Part shown: positions 42,759 through 52,295 of the stretch, piece by piece
How the letters are laid out: every line of letters begins with the position of its first letter
Position numbering within the stretch: position 1 is the stretch's first letter
Source: Hyphobacterium sp. CCMP332
GTDB taxonomy: Bacteria; Bacteroidota; Bacteroidia; Cytophagales; CCMP332
Length of the DNA stretch: 64,000 nt
Assembly: GCA_014323545.1 (NCBI GenBank)
Contig: CP058647.1
Coordinates: 502,001 to 566,000 of the forward strand
Direction of reading: 5' to 3'
The notes under the pieces: generated by a model
What the model saw: only the letters and a program-made list of their open reading frames with translations
Told to the model about the DNA's origin: nothing
Databases searched by the model: none
Translations under genes and position numbers: made by a program

Positions 42759-44547
42759 CTCCTACATTTTTTAATGGACTACCTATCGGAGTTTGATCCG
42801 AATTGTTTGATACTGCTACTTTAACATACTGAATTAATTCAGAAACAGGGACTTGCTCCTTGTCATTAGACTCCAAATACTTTAAAAAGTACGATGTAAA
42901 TGGACTATTCCTTTTGCCGTAATTTCCATCAGATACAAATTCAAGGCGACCGGATGTCAAGGCCCATCTCGATTTATATTTTTCTACATTTTCTACATAT
43001 CCACGAGTACTAGGCGAAAACAAGGAACCGCTGAAACAAGCGTCTGCAACCAGAAATATATGTTTCGAATCCAGCGCTTTTATGTATTTTAAAAGATTTG
43101 AATTTGGTAGATAATCAGTGGTTTTCCCGGATTCGGCATCAACAGGAATCCAATATCCTTCGTCCAGGTCTTTATCATAAAATCCATGACCGGAATAAAA
43201 TATTAATAGGTTGTCTTTTTCACCCACCTTGGTACGTAAATCCTGAAATGCATTGTGAATATTTTCCAATGTTGCCTCTTCTTCTGCGACCATATAAACA
43301 TTTTCATCGCGGAATTGATACTTTTCAGTTAAAATATCTTTAACATCAGAGGCATCATTTAAGGCATTGTTTAATCTTGGCCAGTGTTTATAATCGTTAA
43401 TTGCTATAAGCAACAAATGATTCTTGCCAGTTTCTAAAGGATTGAAATCAATATTTTCACTAAAACTAGAATTTGAAGTTTTTGTCGAACTTTTAGTGTT
43501 ATTTGAACTTGGGTTTGATGAGCTTCTAGCAGCTATCTGTCGATTTCCATTTCTATCGGGAATCTCCAAAACATATTTGCCCGCATTTAGCTGTTGCATT
43601 TCGAATAATCTAATGTTAGATCCTAGTTCCGCGGTTGCAAGATAAATTCCATCCCATGAAAATATTAAATCATTAATTGCAGCCTTATGTTTTTCTGTAT
43701 TAGCAAGCAAATTACCCGATTCGACGTCGTATATATTGACCGTTTTATCATAACTGCCAGATGCCAATAATTTTCCATTACCGCTTATATCGAGACTTGT
43801 GATATGCCCTTTTTGGCCACTTATTTCTATCAATGGTGAATAAACATTGTCGTTCCATACTCTAATGACCTTATCATGTCCGCCGCTTGCATAGACATTA
43901 TTCATTGGACTACGACTTAGATCATTTACCCAGGTTCTATCCATAGTCAGGGATTTCAATTCCTGGCCATTATTCAAATCCCAGGTTTTTAAGGTCAAAT
44001 CTTTACTCGTAGAAAAGAGATAATTCCAATCACTAGAAATACTAATGGCCGTCATGTCCTGACTATGACCATAAATTGTTCTTTGTAATTCTCCCGTACT
44101 TTTATCCCAAATACTGATTGTTTTATCAGCTGATGCGGTGATTACATTCCCTCTGAAATAATCGATTCGCAGATCCCAAACTTCCATTTCATGGGCTTTT
44201 ACATCAAATTCGATTTTACCTTTTTGGATATTCCAGGCAATGAGTCGATTATCTCTTCCGGTTGAATACAGCCAACCGGTTTCAAAATCAAATTCTAGCG
44301 CCTCTACAGGAGCTATATGACCTTTTAATGTTCTCATTTCACGAAATGTCTTAAGATCCCACAATATTATATTGGCATCTGTTCCTCCTGAAGCGAGAAT
44401 TGTATTATCAGAATTAAAAGCCAAAGCCTGGACGATGTGGCCATTCTTGGAGAGAGTTTTTAAGGTTTTTATCTCTTTTTGGGAATATGAGCATATACCT
44501 TGTAATACGAATAAAAAAGTGAATAATATCTTAATTGAGTTACTCAT
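42724..44547 (-). CDS. Secreted WD40-caspase (peptidase C14) protein
   Basis: 607 residues from ATG 44545-44547 (an in-frame start eight codons upstream would precede the signal peptide with acidic residues). Signal peptide about 1-23 ('FLFVLQGICSYSQ'). WD40 propeller about 35-320 with clear blades ('LASGGTDANIILWDLKTF', 'VITASADKTISIWDKSTGE', 'LLASGSYDKTVNIYDVESG'). Ser/Asn/Thr-rich linker 341-362. Caspase-like domain 376-607 with catalytic His454 in 'YSGHGF' and Cys504 in 'VADACFSGSLF'. All visible catalytic elements are intact. The signal peptide sends the peptidase out of the cytoplasm, unlike caspases in defence systems. Confidence 0.88.
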   Translation of the reverse strand: MSNSIKILFTFLFVLQGICSYSQKEIKTLKTLSKNGHIVQALAFNSDNTILASGGTDANIILWDLKTFREMRTLKGHIAPVEALEFDFETGWLYSTGRDNRLIAWNIQKGKIEFDVKAHEMEVWDLRIDYFRGNVITASADKTISIWDKSTGELQRTIYGHSQDMTAISISSDWNYLFSTSKDLTLKTWDLNNGQELKSLTMDRTWVNDLSRSPMNNVYASGGHDKVIRVWNDNVYSPLIEISGQKGHITSLDISGNGKLLASGSYDKTVNIYDVESGNLLANTEKHKAAINDLIFSWDGIYLATAELGSNIRLFEMQQLNAGKYVLEIPDRNGNRQIAARSSSNPSSNNTKSSTKTSNSSFSENIDFNPLETGKNHLLLIAINDYKHWPRLNNALNDASDVKDILTEKYQFRDENVYMVAEEEATLENIHNAFQDLRTKVGEKDNLLIFYSGHGFYDKDLDEGYWIPVDAESGKTTDYLPNSNLLKYIKALDSKHIFLVADACFSGSLFSPSTRGYVENVEKYKSRWALTSGRLEFVSDGNYGKRNSPFTSYFLKYLESNDKEQVPVSELIQYVKVAVSNNSDQTPIGSPLKNVGDEGGEFIFRKN

Positions 44548-44597
44548 TTCAAATTCAATTCCGTCTATCAAATTTACGAAATTCTACAATCAAAGTT

Positions 44598-46508
44598 CTA
44601 CTTTGTTATAACAGTGAATTCAATTCTTCGGTTTCTTTGTCTGTTTTCTTCCGAATTATTATCTTCTACAGGTTTAGATTCTCCATAACCCTTAAAACTT
44701 AAGCGATCAAGAGGCACCTTGTGTCCGACCAAAAAATCTCTTACGGCTTTTGCTCTATCTTCAGATAGTTTTTGATTATCCTCAATGCTTCCAATATTAT
44801 CTGTATGTCCTCCAATTTCAATTCTTACGTTTTCATTTATTTTAAGAAAATCAATTAGCTTTTCCAATTCAGGAATTGAGGATGAACGAAGGCTGGCTTT
44901 TCCAAAGTCAAAAAATATATTGTTCATAATGGTGCTGGCATTGACATTTATGGGCGTTAAAGCAATGTCAATATTTAGTTTACCAGAAGCATCCGAATCT
45001 TTTAAATTAAAATTTAAACTCTCAAACAAATAACCTTCACGACTTACAAAAAGCCCATACTCTGCACCTTCCGTTAAAACAATCAAGTATTCGCCATTAC
45101 TAGGATCAGAACTTACGCTTTGTTCGGTTTCATCTGTTTCCAAATCAATTAAATCAATTTGTGCACGCAATTTTTTCTTAGTCTCCTTATCGTAAACCGT
45201 ACCTTTCAAGGAGTAACTTTTGTTTTTTAATTGCAAGCGGGGTGGCAGGTCTAGTTTATATAAAAAGCTTCTTGCACCTTTTTCATCTTTTTCATTGGTC
45301 GAATAATAAGCCGTTTTGCCATCAGCTGCAACAAAAAATGCCACTTCATCTTTCCATGTATTAATTGGAGCCCCTAAATTTTCAGGTTTAGACCATTTGC
45401 CATCTTCTTTTAATGAATAGAATAAATCAAGTCCACCAAAACCGTCGTACCCATTTGTTGCGTAATAGAGCGCTTTATTGCTAGGATGTAAAACGGGAGA
45501 AAATTCTTCTCCTCGGGTATTAATTGGCGCCCCTACATTTCTAGCGGGGCTCCATCGGCCTAAATGATCTCTGGAAGAAACCCAAATATCCATGCGACCT
45601 TTACCACCGGGCCTGTCCGAAGAAAAATAAAGATGCCTACCATCAGCTGATAATGATGGTTGTGAATCCCAGTATTTTGAATTTACATTGGGGCCCATAT
45701 TATTTGGCTTGGTCCATTTATTTCCATTTCTGAAAGCTATATATAAATCACATCTACCTCTTCCTCCCGGTGAGTTGCATGATGTAAAAACAATCATTCT
45801 TCCATCCCCTGAAACTGTACATGTTCCTTCATTGTAAGCAGGCGTATTAATAACAGGAGAGATACTCTGTGGATTTACCCAATTGCCATCGTAAAAACGA
45901 CTGACGAATATGTCTTCTGTACTGATATCATCTCTGGCAGTAAAAAAAATATATTCCTGATCGGCTGTTAATACAGGAAAATATTGATATTGAAATTTAT
46001 TGAGTATTTCATCCAGTCTTTGAGGTTTTATTTTATCCGAGCGATGCGCCGGATCCATGGCATAATCGCAATTTTTTATTTTTTCCTCTGCAATAGCTTT
46101 TGACCTTTTGTCTCCAGGAATAAGAAATAAATATTTTTGAAAGGCATTTTTAGCATTTTCATAATTCCCATTTTCGAATTCTTCCATTCCAACAAAAAAA
46201 TGTGCTTTTCGAAATTTTCGATCATCGGGTTCTAAGGCAATTACTTTTTCGTACATTTTAAATGCCGTTTCCCTTTCACCATAGGAGTTGTATATAATAC
46301 CTTTAAGGAAATAAGCTTCCACAAACTGATCGTCTTTTTTTATCGCTTCATCCAGCAATTGCTGAGCCAGCTTGTAGTTTCTGCGTGAAGCTTCAGATTG
46401 AGCTTTTAGATAATACCTTTCGGCTTTTGCAGAACTCGTATGAAGAGCATCTTTATCCTGGGCCTTTATACTCAGTGAAAAAAAAAGAAAAACTATTAAA
46501 AATCTCAT
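44598..46508 (-). CDS. PorE-like OmpA protein: TPR, PD40, CRD, OmpA-C
   Basis: 636 residues. Signal peptide about 1-17 (ends SIKAQ). TPRs about 30-140 ('NYKLAQQLLDEAIKKDDQF', 'TAFKMYEKVIALEPDDRKF'). PD40 propeller about 170-420 ('EFSPVLHPSNKALYYATN', 'GGLDLFYSLKEDGKWSKPEN'). CRD-like beta-sandwich about 430-515. OmpA-C 525-636 with peptidoglycan-contact Asp570 ('IEIGGHTDNIG') and Arg585 ('LSEDRAKAV'). This is the domain order of PorE, the T9SS protein of Porphyromonas that anchors the complex to peptidoglycan. No lipobox is seen. It starts one base after queE stops and precedes the caspase gene by 50 bases. Confidence 0.85.
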   Translation of the reverse strand: MRFLIVFLFFSLSIKAQDKDALHTSSAKAERYYLKAQSEASRRNYKLAQQLLDEAIKKDDQFVEAYFLKGIIYNSYGERETAFKMYEKVIALEPDDRKFRKAHFFVGMEEFENGNYENAKNAFQKYLFLIPGDKRSKAIAEEKIKNCDYAMDPAHRSDKIKPQRLDEILNKFQYQYFPVLTADQEYIFFTARDDISTEDIFVSRFYDGNWVNPQSISPVINTPAYNEGTCTVSGDGRMIVFTSCNSPGGRGRCDLYIAFRNGNKWTKPNNMGPNVNSKYWDSQPSLSADGRHLYFSSDRPGGKGRMDIWVSSRDHLGRWSPARNVGAPINTRGEEFSPVLHPSNKALYYATNGYDGFGGLDLFYSLKEDGKWSKPENLGAPINTWKDEVAFFVAADGKTAYYSTNEKDEKGARSFLYKLDLPPRLQLKNKSYSLKGTVYDKETKKKLRAQIDLIDLETDETEQSVSSDPSNGEYLIVLTEGAEYGLFVSREGYLFESLNFNLKDSDASGKLNIDIALTPINVNASTIMNNIFFDFGKASLRSSSIPELEKLIDFLKINENVRIEIGGHTDNIGSIEDNQKLSEDRAKAVRDFLVGHKVPLDRLSFKGYGESKPVEDNNSEENRQRNRRIEFTVITK

Positions 46509-46509
46509 A

Positions 46510-47115
46510 TCAGGGGATATTCATGATTTTATGAATCTGTAAGGAAATGTTCCATTTTGGATTTTCTTTTACATAGTTAATTATTAATGGTAACATTTCT
46601 TTTTCTCTGGAAAATTCCGGTTGAAGATAAAGCTTGCAATCTGAATTAACCTTTGATGCATATTCTTCGGCCCATTTGAAATCACTTTTGTTAAAAACAA
46701 TGATTTTTAATTCATCAGCTTGCAGGCATATTTCTTCTTTTGGTTTAAGAAACTTTTTTGGAGAAAAACAAATCCATTCCCATTCCCCGGTAAGCTTATA
46801 AGCACCGGAGGTTTCAATATGCCTTCTAATTTTGTGTGCTCTTAAAGTTTCACATAAATCACCCAGATCATACATTAAAGGTTCCCCGCCTGTAATTACA
46901 GCCATTTTTGCTCCCGATAATTCAACTTCATTGATCAATTCCTCCGCAGTTTTTTCAGGGTGCCCCTCCAATGGCCATGATTCTTTTACATCGCACCAAA
47001 CGCATCCTACATCGCAACCCCCAAAACGGATAAAGTAAGCTGGAGCACCTGAAAAGTCTCCTTCTCCCTGAATGGTATAAAACGATTCCATTATGGGGTA
47101 TTTGATTATAGACAT
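46510..47115 (-). CDS. queE: 7-carboxy-7-deazaguanine synthase QueE
   Basis: 201 residues of a compact radical SAM enzyme. The [4Fe-4S] cysteines are Cys34, Cys38 and Cys41 in 'FGGCDVGCVWCDVKESW' (CxxxCxxC). 'MESFYTIQGEGDFSG' is the QueE N-terminal motif and 'VITGGEPLMYDL' the SAM-binding GGE. QueE converts carboxytetrahydropterin to 7-carboxy-7-deazaguanine on the queuosine path. It is one base from the PorE-like gene and 35 bases after folD, in the lepA-folD-queE run; no other queuosine gene is visible. Confidence 0.92.
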   Translation of the reverse strand: MSIIKYPIMESFYTIQGEGDFSGAPAYFIRFGGCDVGCVWCDVKESWPLEGHPEKTAEELINEVELSGAKMAVITGGEPLMYDLGDLCETLRAHKIRRHIETSGAYKLTGEWEWICFSPKKFLKPKEEICLQADELKIIVFNKSDFKWAEEYASKVNSDCKLYLQPEFSREKEMLPLIINYVKENPKWNISLQIHKIMNIP

Positions 47116-47150
47116 TCGGTTTGATTTTTTTTGATATCTGAAAATAGAAA

Positions 47151-48029
47151 TCAGTAATATTCTCCCGTGGCAGCAGAATAAGTATTCAACATCAGTCCTG
47201 CAATTGTCATTGGCCCTACTCCACCGGGTACTGGCGTTATATAACTACATTTTGGAGAAACCTCGTCAAATTTCACATCTCCTTTTAATTTAAATCCAGA
47301 TTTTTTCGTGTTATCCGGAACCCTGGTAGTTCCCACATCTATAACAATTGCGCCTTCTTTTACCATTTCAAAGGTTATGGTTTCAGGACGGCCAATGGCT
47401 GCGATTAGAATGTCAGCTTGTTTGGTGTATTGTTCTAAATTTTTAGTTCGGCTATGACACAATGTGACGGTACAATTTCCCGGATTGCCATTGCGGCTCA
47501 TAAGATTTGACATAGGCGAACCAACAATTTGACTTCGCCCAACCACCACACAATGCTTGCCTTCGGTTTCAATACCATAAGTTTCTAAAAGTTTTAGTAT
47601 TCCAAAAGGTGTTGCTGATATAAATGATGGCAAATTCTTGATCATTCTGCCAACGTTAATTGGATGGAAACCGTCCACATCTTTTTCAGGCTTTACTGTT
47701 TCTATTACACGTTTCTCAGAAATATGTCCGGGAAGCGGTAACTGAACGATGAGTCCGTCTATTTCCGAATCATAATTTATTTCCTCGATCTTTCTCAGAA
47801 GCTCTTGTTCTGTGATGGTATTTGGCAATGTTATTAATGTGGACTCATAGCCAATTCTCTCACAAGCTTTTACTTTAGCTCCTACATATGTTTTACTGGC
47901 GCCATCTTCTCCTACCAAAATTGCAGCTAAATGGGGTGCTCTTTTATCCTGATTTTTAAGTTGGGATACTTTATCTGCCAGTTCCTTTTGAATATTGAGT
48001 GAAGTTTGTTTTCCGTCTAATAAATTCAT
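47151..48029 (-). CDS. folD: Bifunctional methylene-THF dehydrogenase/cyclohydrolase FolD
   Basis: 292 residues, the standard FolD length. Conserved segments are '[16 protein letters not shown]' with catalytic Lys, '[14 protein letters not shown]', '[13 protein letters not shown]', '[16 protein letters not shown]' (NADP site) and '[15 protein letters not shown]'. FolD interconverts 5,10-methylene-THF and 10-formyl-THF in the cytoplasm. A -7-like TATTTTTG box (minus strand, 48074-48067) sits upstream without a clear -33 partner. It lies 68 bases after lepA in the same direction. Confidence 0.96.
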   Translation of the reverse strand: MNLLDGKQTSLNIQKELADKVSQLKNQDKRAPHLAAILVGEDGASKTYVGAKVKACERIGYESTLITLPNTITEQELLRKIEEINYDSEIDGLIVQLPLPGHISEKRVIETVKPEKDVDGFHPINVGRMIKNLPSFISATPFGILKLLETYGIETEGKHCVVVGRSQIVGSPMSNLMSRNGNPGNCTVTLCHSRTKNLEQYTKQADILIAAIGRPETITFEMVKEGAIVIDVGTTRVPDNTKKSGFKLKGDVKFDEVSPKCSYITPVPGGVGPMTIAGLMLNTYSAATGEYY

Positions 48030-48097
48030 TTAACTAATTCTAAAATTCTATTAAATAGCAATTACTCAAAAATATCTTAAAGGAGCTAAAATTTGAA

Positions 48098-49888
48098 TTA
48101 ATTGTCCATTTTCAAGACAGCCATAAAAGCTTCCTGTGGTATTTCAACATTGCCTACCTGTCTCATTCGTTTCTTACCTGCCTTCTGTTTTTCAAGTAAT
48201 TTTCTTTTTCGGGTAATATCACCGCCATAACACTTTGCAGTAACATTTTTCCTTAATGCCCTAACAGATTCTCTGGCGATTATTTTAGTTCCTATAGCTG
48301 CCTGAATGGCTATTTCGAATTGTTGCCTTGGAAGCAGTTCTTTCAGTTTTTCACATAACCTCTTCCCCCATTCATAAGCTTTATCTCTATGAACGATAGC
48401 AGAAAGTGCATCTACTTTATCACCATTTAACAAAATATCCAGTTTACTCAAATTGGATTTGTCATAACCCGTTAGTTCATAATCAAGCGAGGCATATCCT
48501 CTTGAAATTGTTTTGAGTTTATCAAAAAAGTCAAAGACTATTTCAGCAAGAGGTAATTTAAATGTAAGTTCTACCCGGTCAGAACTTAGGTAGACCTGAT
48601 TCTTCAATTCACCTCTTTTGTCAATACACAAAGACATAATATTCCCTACATACTCAGATTTACTTATAATCTGTGCCCGAATAAAAGGCTCTTCAACAAA
48701 GGATATATTTGTGGGATCAGGCATTTCTGAAGGCGCAGAAACCGCAATTTGACTTCCATCGGATTTAGTAACCATATATCGTACTGAAGGCACCGTGGTA
48801 ATTACCGTCATATCAAATTCGCGCTCGAGCCTTTCCTGTACTATTTCCATATGCAGCATTCCAAGAAAACCACATCGAAATCCAAAACCCAATGCCATTG
48901 AAGTTTCCGGTTCCCAAACAAGAGATGCATCATTTAACTGAAGCTTTTCCATACAGGATCGAAGTTCTTCAAATTCAGTTGTATCTACTGGGTAGATACC
49001 CGCAAATACCATTGGTTTCACATCTTCAAAACCCTTTATTGCACTGCTGCAGGGCCGATCAAGATGTGTTATAGTATCCCCTACTTTAACTTCTTTGGCC
49101 TGTTTGATACCGCTTATTAGGTAACCAACGTCTCCAGTGCCTACTTCTTTAACAGGGAAATGCTTAAGTTTTAAGGTGCCGATTTCATCCGCTTCATATT
49201 TTTTACCTGTATTGACGAATTTTACCTTGTCCCCCTTTTTGATGGTTCCATTTTTAACTCTAAAGAAAACCTCTATTCCCCTGTATGAATTAAAAACCGA
49301 ATCAAAAATTAATGCCTGAAGAGGTGCATCAGGATCGCCTGAAGGAGCGGGAATCCTTTTGATAATAGCATGTAGGATATCCTGAATTCCGATTCCTTCT
49401 TTTGCACTTGCATGAATAATATCCTCTTTATCACATCCAATTAGTTCGATGATTTGATCGGACACTTCATCAGGCATAGCTCCGGGAAGGTCAATTTTAT
49501 TAAGAACAGGAATTATTTCAAGATTGTGGTCAATGGCCAGATATAAATTTGAAATGGTTTGGGCTTCAATTCCCTGAGCTGCATCTACTACAAGAAGAGC
49601 GCCCTCACAAGCAGCTATTGCTCTCGAAACTTCATACGAAAAATCCACATGCCCTGGTGTGTCAATTAGGTTTAGAATGTAATTTGTATCATCCTGCTCA
49701 TATTCCATTTGAATTGCATGGCTTTTAATGGTTATTCCCCTCTCCTTCTCAAGATCCATATCATCAAGAACCTGGGCCTGCATTTCCCTTTCCGTAATGG
49801 TATTGGTTTTTTCTAATAATCTATCGGCCAAAGTAGATTTACCGTGATCAATATGGGCGATGATGCAAAAATTTCTAATATTTTTCAT
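48098..49888 (-). CDS. lepA: Elongation factor 4 (LepA)
   Basis: 596 residues. G1 '[16 protein letters not shown]' (about 10-25), G2/switch '[16 protein letters not shown]', G3 'DTPGHVDF', G4 'NKIDLPGA'. The LepA-specific C-terminal domain ends '[20 protein letters not shown]' then '[17 protein letters not shown]'. LepA is a ribosome-associated GTPase active in initiation or back-translocation. The ATG at 49886-49888 follows a -7-like box on the minus strand. Confidence 0.97.
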   Translation of the reverse strand: MKNIRNFCIIAHIDHGKSTLADRLLEKTNTITEREMQAQVLDDMDLEKERGITIKSHAIQMEYEQDDTNYILNLIDTPGHVDFSYEVSRAIAACEGALLVVDAAQGIEAQTISNLYLAIDHNLEIIPVLNKIDLPGAMPDEVSDQIIELIGCDKEDIIHASAKEGIGIQDILHAIIKRIPAPSGDPDAPLQALIFDSVFNSYRGIEVFFRVKNGTIKKGDKVKFVNTGKKYEADEIGTLKLKHFPVKEVGTGDVGYLISGIKQAKEVKVGDTITHLDRPCSSAIKGFEDVKPMVFAGIYPVDTTEFEELRSCMEKLQLNDASLVWEPETSMALGFGFRCGFLGMLHMEIVQERLEREFDMTVITTVPSVRYMVTKSDGSQIAVSAPSEMPDPTNISFVEEPFIRAQIISKSEYVGNIMSLCIDKRGELKNQVYLSSDRVELTFKLPLAEIVFDFFDKLKTISRGYASLDYELTGYDKSNLSKLDILLNGDKVDALSAIVHRDKAYEWGKRLCEKLKELLPRQQFEIAIQAAIGTKIIARESVRALRKNVTAKCYGGDITRKRKLLEKQKAGKKRMRQVGNVEIPQEAFMAVLKMDN

Positions 49889-49905
49889 AAATCTTTAATG
49901 GAGCG

Positions 49906-49913
49906 CAAAATTA
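49906..49913 (-). promoter_or_regulatory. Putative -7 box for lepA
   Basis: On the minus strand TAATTTTG (49913-49906) is a perfect TAnnTTTG box, predicting a start near 49900 and a leader of about 12 bases. No TTTG lies 19-20 bases upstream, so this is only a partial promoter match. Confidence 0.3.
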
Positions 49914-49996
49914 GTAAAACAAACAATCTGTACTATTTTATATCTTTCCATTATTGAATTAATAATTGAATAAAGAATCTTATCTTATAAGCAAAA

Positions 49997-52285
49997 TTGA
50001 GATCGCGAAGTTTGAAAAATACTAAGAACTGGAATAAGATATTTTATTTCTTTCCATTACAGCTCCTTATATTGAATTTGAGAAAGAATCAAATTCTCCT
50101 TCTTTTCTGGCTAATAATTTTCGCCGTAACTGTTGAGGGAATAGGAAGTGGTCTTGGTATACCTACGCTTTTTCTGGACCCTGAGTACAATGGCGATACT
50201 GGATTTGTCAGTTTTGCGCTTTTAGGTTTATCACTGGCAGGTTTTACAATGGCCTTTAACATCGCCAATTATATACTTGATAGCTATCGTTTTAACTTTT
50301 TAGGCTTTATCAGAAGGCCATTCACACACTTTTGTATTAACAATTCAATAATCCCGATAGCCTATCTCATCACATTTACTATTTCCGTTATTTTTTTTCA
50401 AAAGGAGCAAAATGTTTACTGGATAGATATACTAATAAAAGTTTTAGGTTTCTATTTCGGTTACTTTTTCACACTTTATCTTATCATTTTATATTTCGGA
50501 ATTACAAACAAGGACTACATTAAAAACTTTGTCAATGAAGTTGATAGAAATCTTAAAAAAACACCATTATCACGCCAAAATATTCTAAAAAGACTGAATG
50601 CGGTCAGAAAAGGAAATGTTGTTAAAATTAATTCCTATATCAGAATACCTTTCAAATTTGTAAACGTTAAACCAACAAAGCGATTTGACAGAGAAGCACT
50701 AGTCCATATTTTTGATCAAAATCATTTAAATGCTGTTCTTTTTGAGATAATCTCATTTATCCTGTTTATGGTCATTGGACTTTTTAAGGATTATCCAATT
50801 TTTCAAATTCCCGCGGCTTCATCTGCACTTTTGTTAGGCACCATTATTATTATGTTTATTGGAGCATTTACCTATTGGCTAAGATCCTGGGCTCTCACTT
50901 TTTTAGTGATACTTTTTCTGATTCTCAACTACACTGTTCAATACGGATTTTTTCAAAAGCAAAACTTTGCATTGGGTCTTAATTATGAGATTCCACCTGT
51001 AGAATACAATTTGGATAACATTAAGAAATATAATACTGACTCCATCTATACACAGGATAGTCTGTATACAATTAAGATACTTGAAAACTGGAAAAATAAA
51101 TTTATAGGCCCTGAAAAACCAAAAATGATTTTTATCGCTACAAGCGGAGGTGGTCAAAGGGCTGCTGTATGGACCTTAAGAACACTTCAATATGCAGATA
51201 GTGTCACTCAAGGTAAATTAATGCAACATACACAATTGATTACTGGTGCCTCTGGTGGAATGATAGGAGCGAGCTATTTCAGAGAGCTTTATTACAGGGC
51301 ACAACATAACGATATTTCAAAGTCTTATTGGTCTAATGGTTTCGTTGACAAAATCTCCTTGGATAACCTGAATCCCATCATATTTAGCATGGTTGTGAGT
51401 GATTTATTTTTAAGAGTTCAGAAAACTGAATTTGAGGGTATGTACTATTATAAAGACAGAGGTTATGCATTGGAAGATAAATTGAATCAAAACACAGATT
51501 ACGTACTGGATAAAAAATTAATGGATTATAAATATCCCGAGCTCAGTGCTGAAATCCCTATGGTCATAATGTCTCCTGCTATGATAAACGATGGACGAAA
51601 ATTATATATTTCTCCACAACCGCTTTCTTATATGAACAGAGCTGCACCTGAGTTTATGGGCACTAAGACTCCATTGATGAAAGGTGTTGAGTTCATGCGG
51701 TTTTTTGAAAATCACGGTGCGGAAAATTTACCTATGCTAACCGCCTTAAGGATGAATGCCACTTTTCCTTATATCACTCCAAATATTGATTTGCCCAGTA
51801 ATCCTGTAACAGAAATAATGGACTCGGGGATTTCTGATAATTTTGGCACTTCCGATGCTGTTCGTTTTCTTTTTGTGTTCCGAAAATGGATTAAAGAAAA
51901 TACATCGGGTATTATATTTATTAGAATCCGCGATACAGAACGAAATAAGCAAGCAGAAGAAAAATCAACGCCAAGTATCGTTTCCAAATTTTTAAATCCA
52001 ATTTCTTCTATTTATACCATTTGGGGATCTATTCAAGAAATAAAGAATGATAATTATATTGAATACGCCGAACAGTGGATCGATAATCCTGTAAGTGTAA
52101 TAGATTTTGAATATGACCCCAGGGTTTATTATTTTCCCAAAGAACCAAAACCCGATATAACCTGGAAAAGAGCAGCTTTAAGTTGGCACCTTACGGACAA
52201 AGAAAAACGAAGTATCAACAATGCCATTTACGCTCCCGTAAATCAAAATGCACTTCTGGAACTCCAAAAACTATTAATTAAATAG
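49997..52285 (+). CDS. Membrane-anchored patatin-like phospholipase
   Basis: 762 residues, start uncertain (TTG 49997; TTG 50012 also possible; no ATG nearby). Six or seven N-terminal membrane segments lie between about 32 and 314. The patatin domain (about 370-700) follows: oxyanion loop 'IATSGGGQRAAVW', nucleophile Ser419 in 'ITGASGGMIG' (GxSGG variant) and dyad Asp609 in 'EIMDSGISDNFGTSD' (DSG where DGG/A is usual). Patatins hydrolyse acyl chains of phospholipids. The membrane domain is far larger than in ordinary patatins. The next gene, a DUF5686-like barrel, begins 10 bases downstream. Confidence 0.82.
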   Translation: MRSRSLKNTKNWNKIFYFFPLQLLILNLRKNQILLLFWLIIFAVTVEGIGSGLGIPTLFLDPEYNGDTGFVSFALLGLSLAGFTMAFNIANYILDSYRFNFLGFIRRPFTHFCINNSIIPIAYLITFTISVIFFQKEQNVYWIDILIKVLGFYFGYFFTLYLIILYFGITNKDYIKNFVNEVDRNLKKTPLSRQNILKRLNAVRKGNVVKINSYIRIPFKFVNVKPTKRFDREALVHIFDQNHLNAVLFEIISFILFMVIGLFKDYPIFQIPAASSALLLGTIIIMFIGAFTYWLRSWALTFLVILFLILNYTVQYGFFQKQNFALGLNYEIPPVEYNLDNIKKYNTDSIYTQDSLYTIKILENWKNKFIGPEKPKMIFIATSGGGQRAAVWTLRTLQYADSVTQGKLMQHTQLITGASGGMIGASYFRELYYRAQHNDISKSYWSNGFVDKISLDNLNPIIFSMVVSDLFLRVQKTEFEGMYYYKDRGYALEDKLNQNTDYVLDKKLMDYKYPELSAEIPMVIMSPAMINDGRKLYISPQPLSYMNRAAPEFMGTKTPLMKGVEFMRFFENHGAENLPMLTALRMNATFPYITPNIDLPSNPVTEIMDSGISDNFGTSDAVRFLFVFRKWIKENTSGIIFIRIRDTERNKQAEEKSTPSIVSKFLNPISSIYTIWGSIQEIKNDNYIEYAEQWIDNPVSVIDFEYDPRVYYFPKEPKPDITWKRAALSWHLTDKEKRSINNAIYAPVNQNALLELQKLLIK

Positions 52286-52295
52286 ATTGCCCAAA

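Noticed and set aside
40719-46508. Reading the caspase cassette as an anti-phage defence island
   Set aside because: The caspase has a signal peptide and the neighbours are envelope proteins. No gasdermin, CRISPR, cyclase, STAND or transposase gene is present, and the array continues from housekeeping genes lepA-folD-queE.
49997-52285. Patatin as a CBASS effector (CapV type)
   Set aside because: No nucleotide cyclase or CBASS partner gene is adjacent, and the large membrane domain is unlike CapV.
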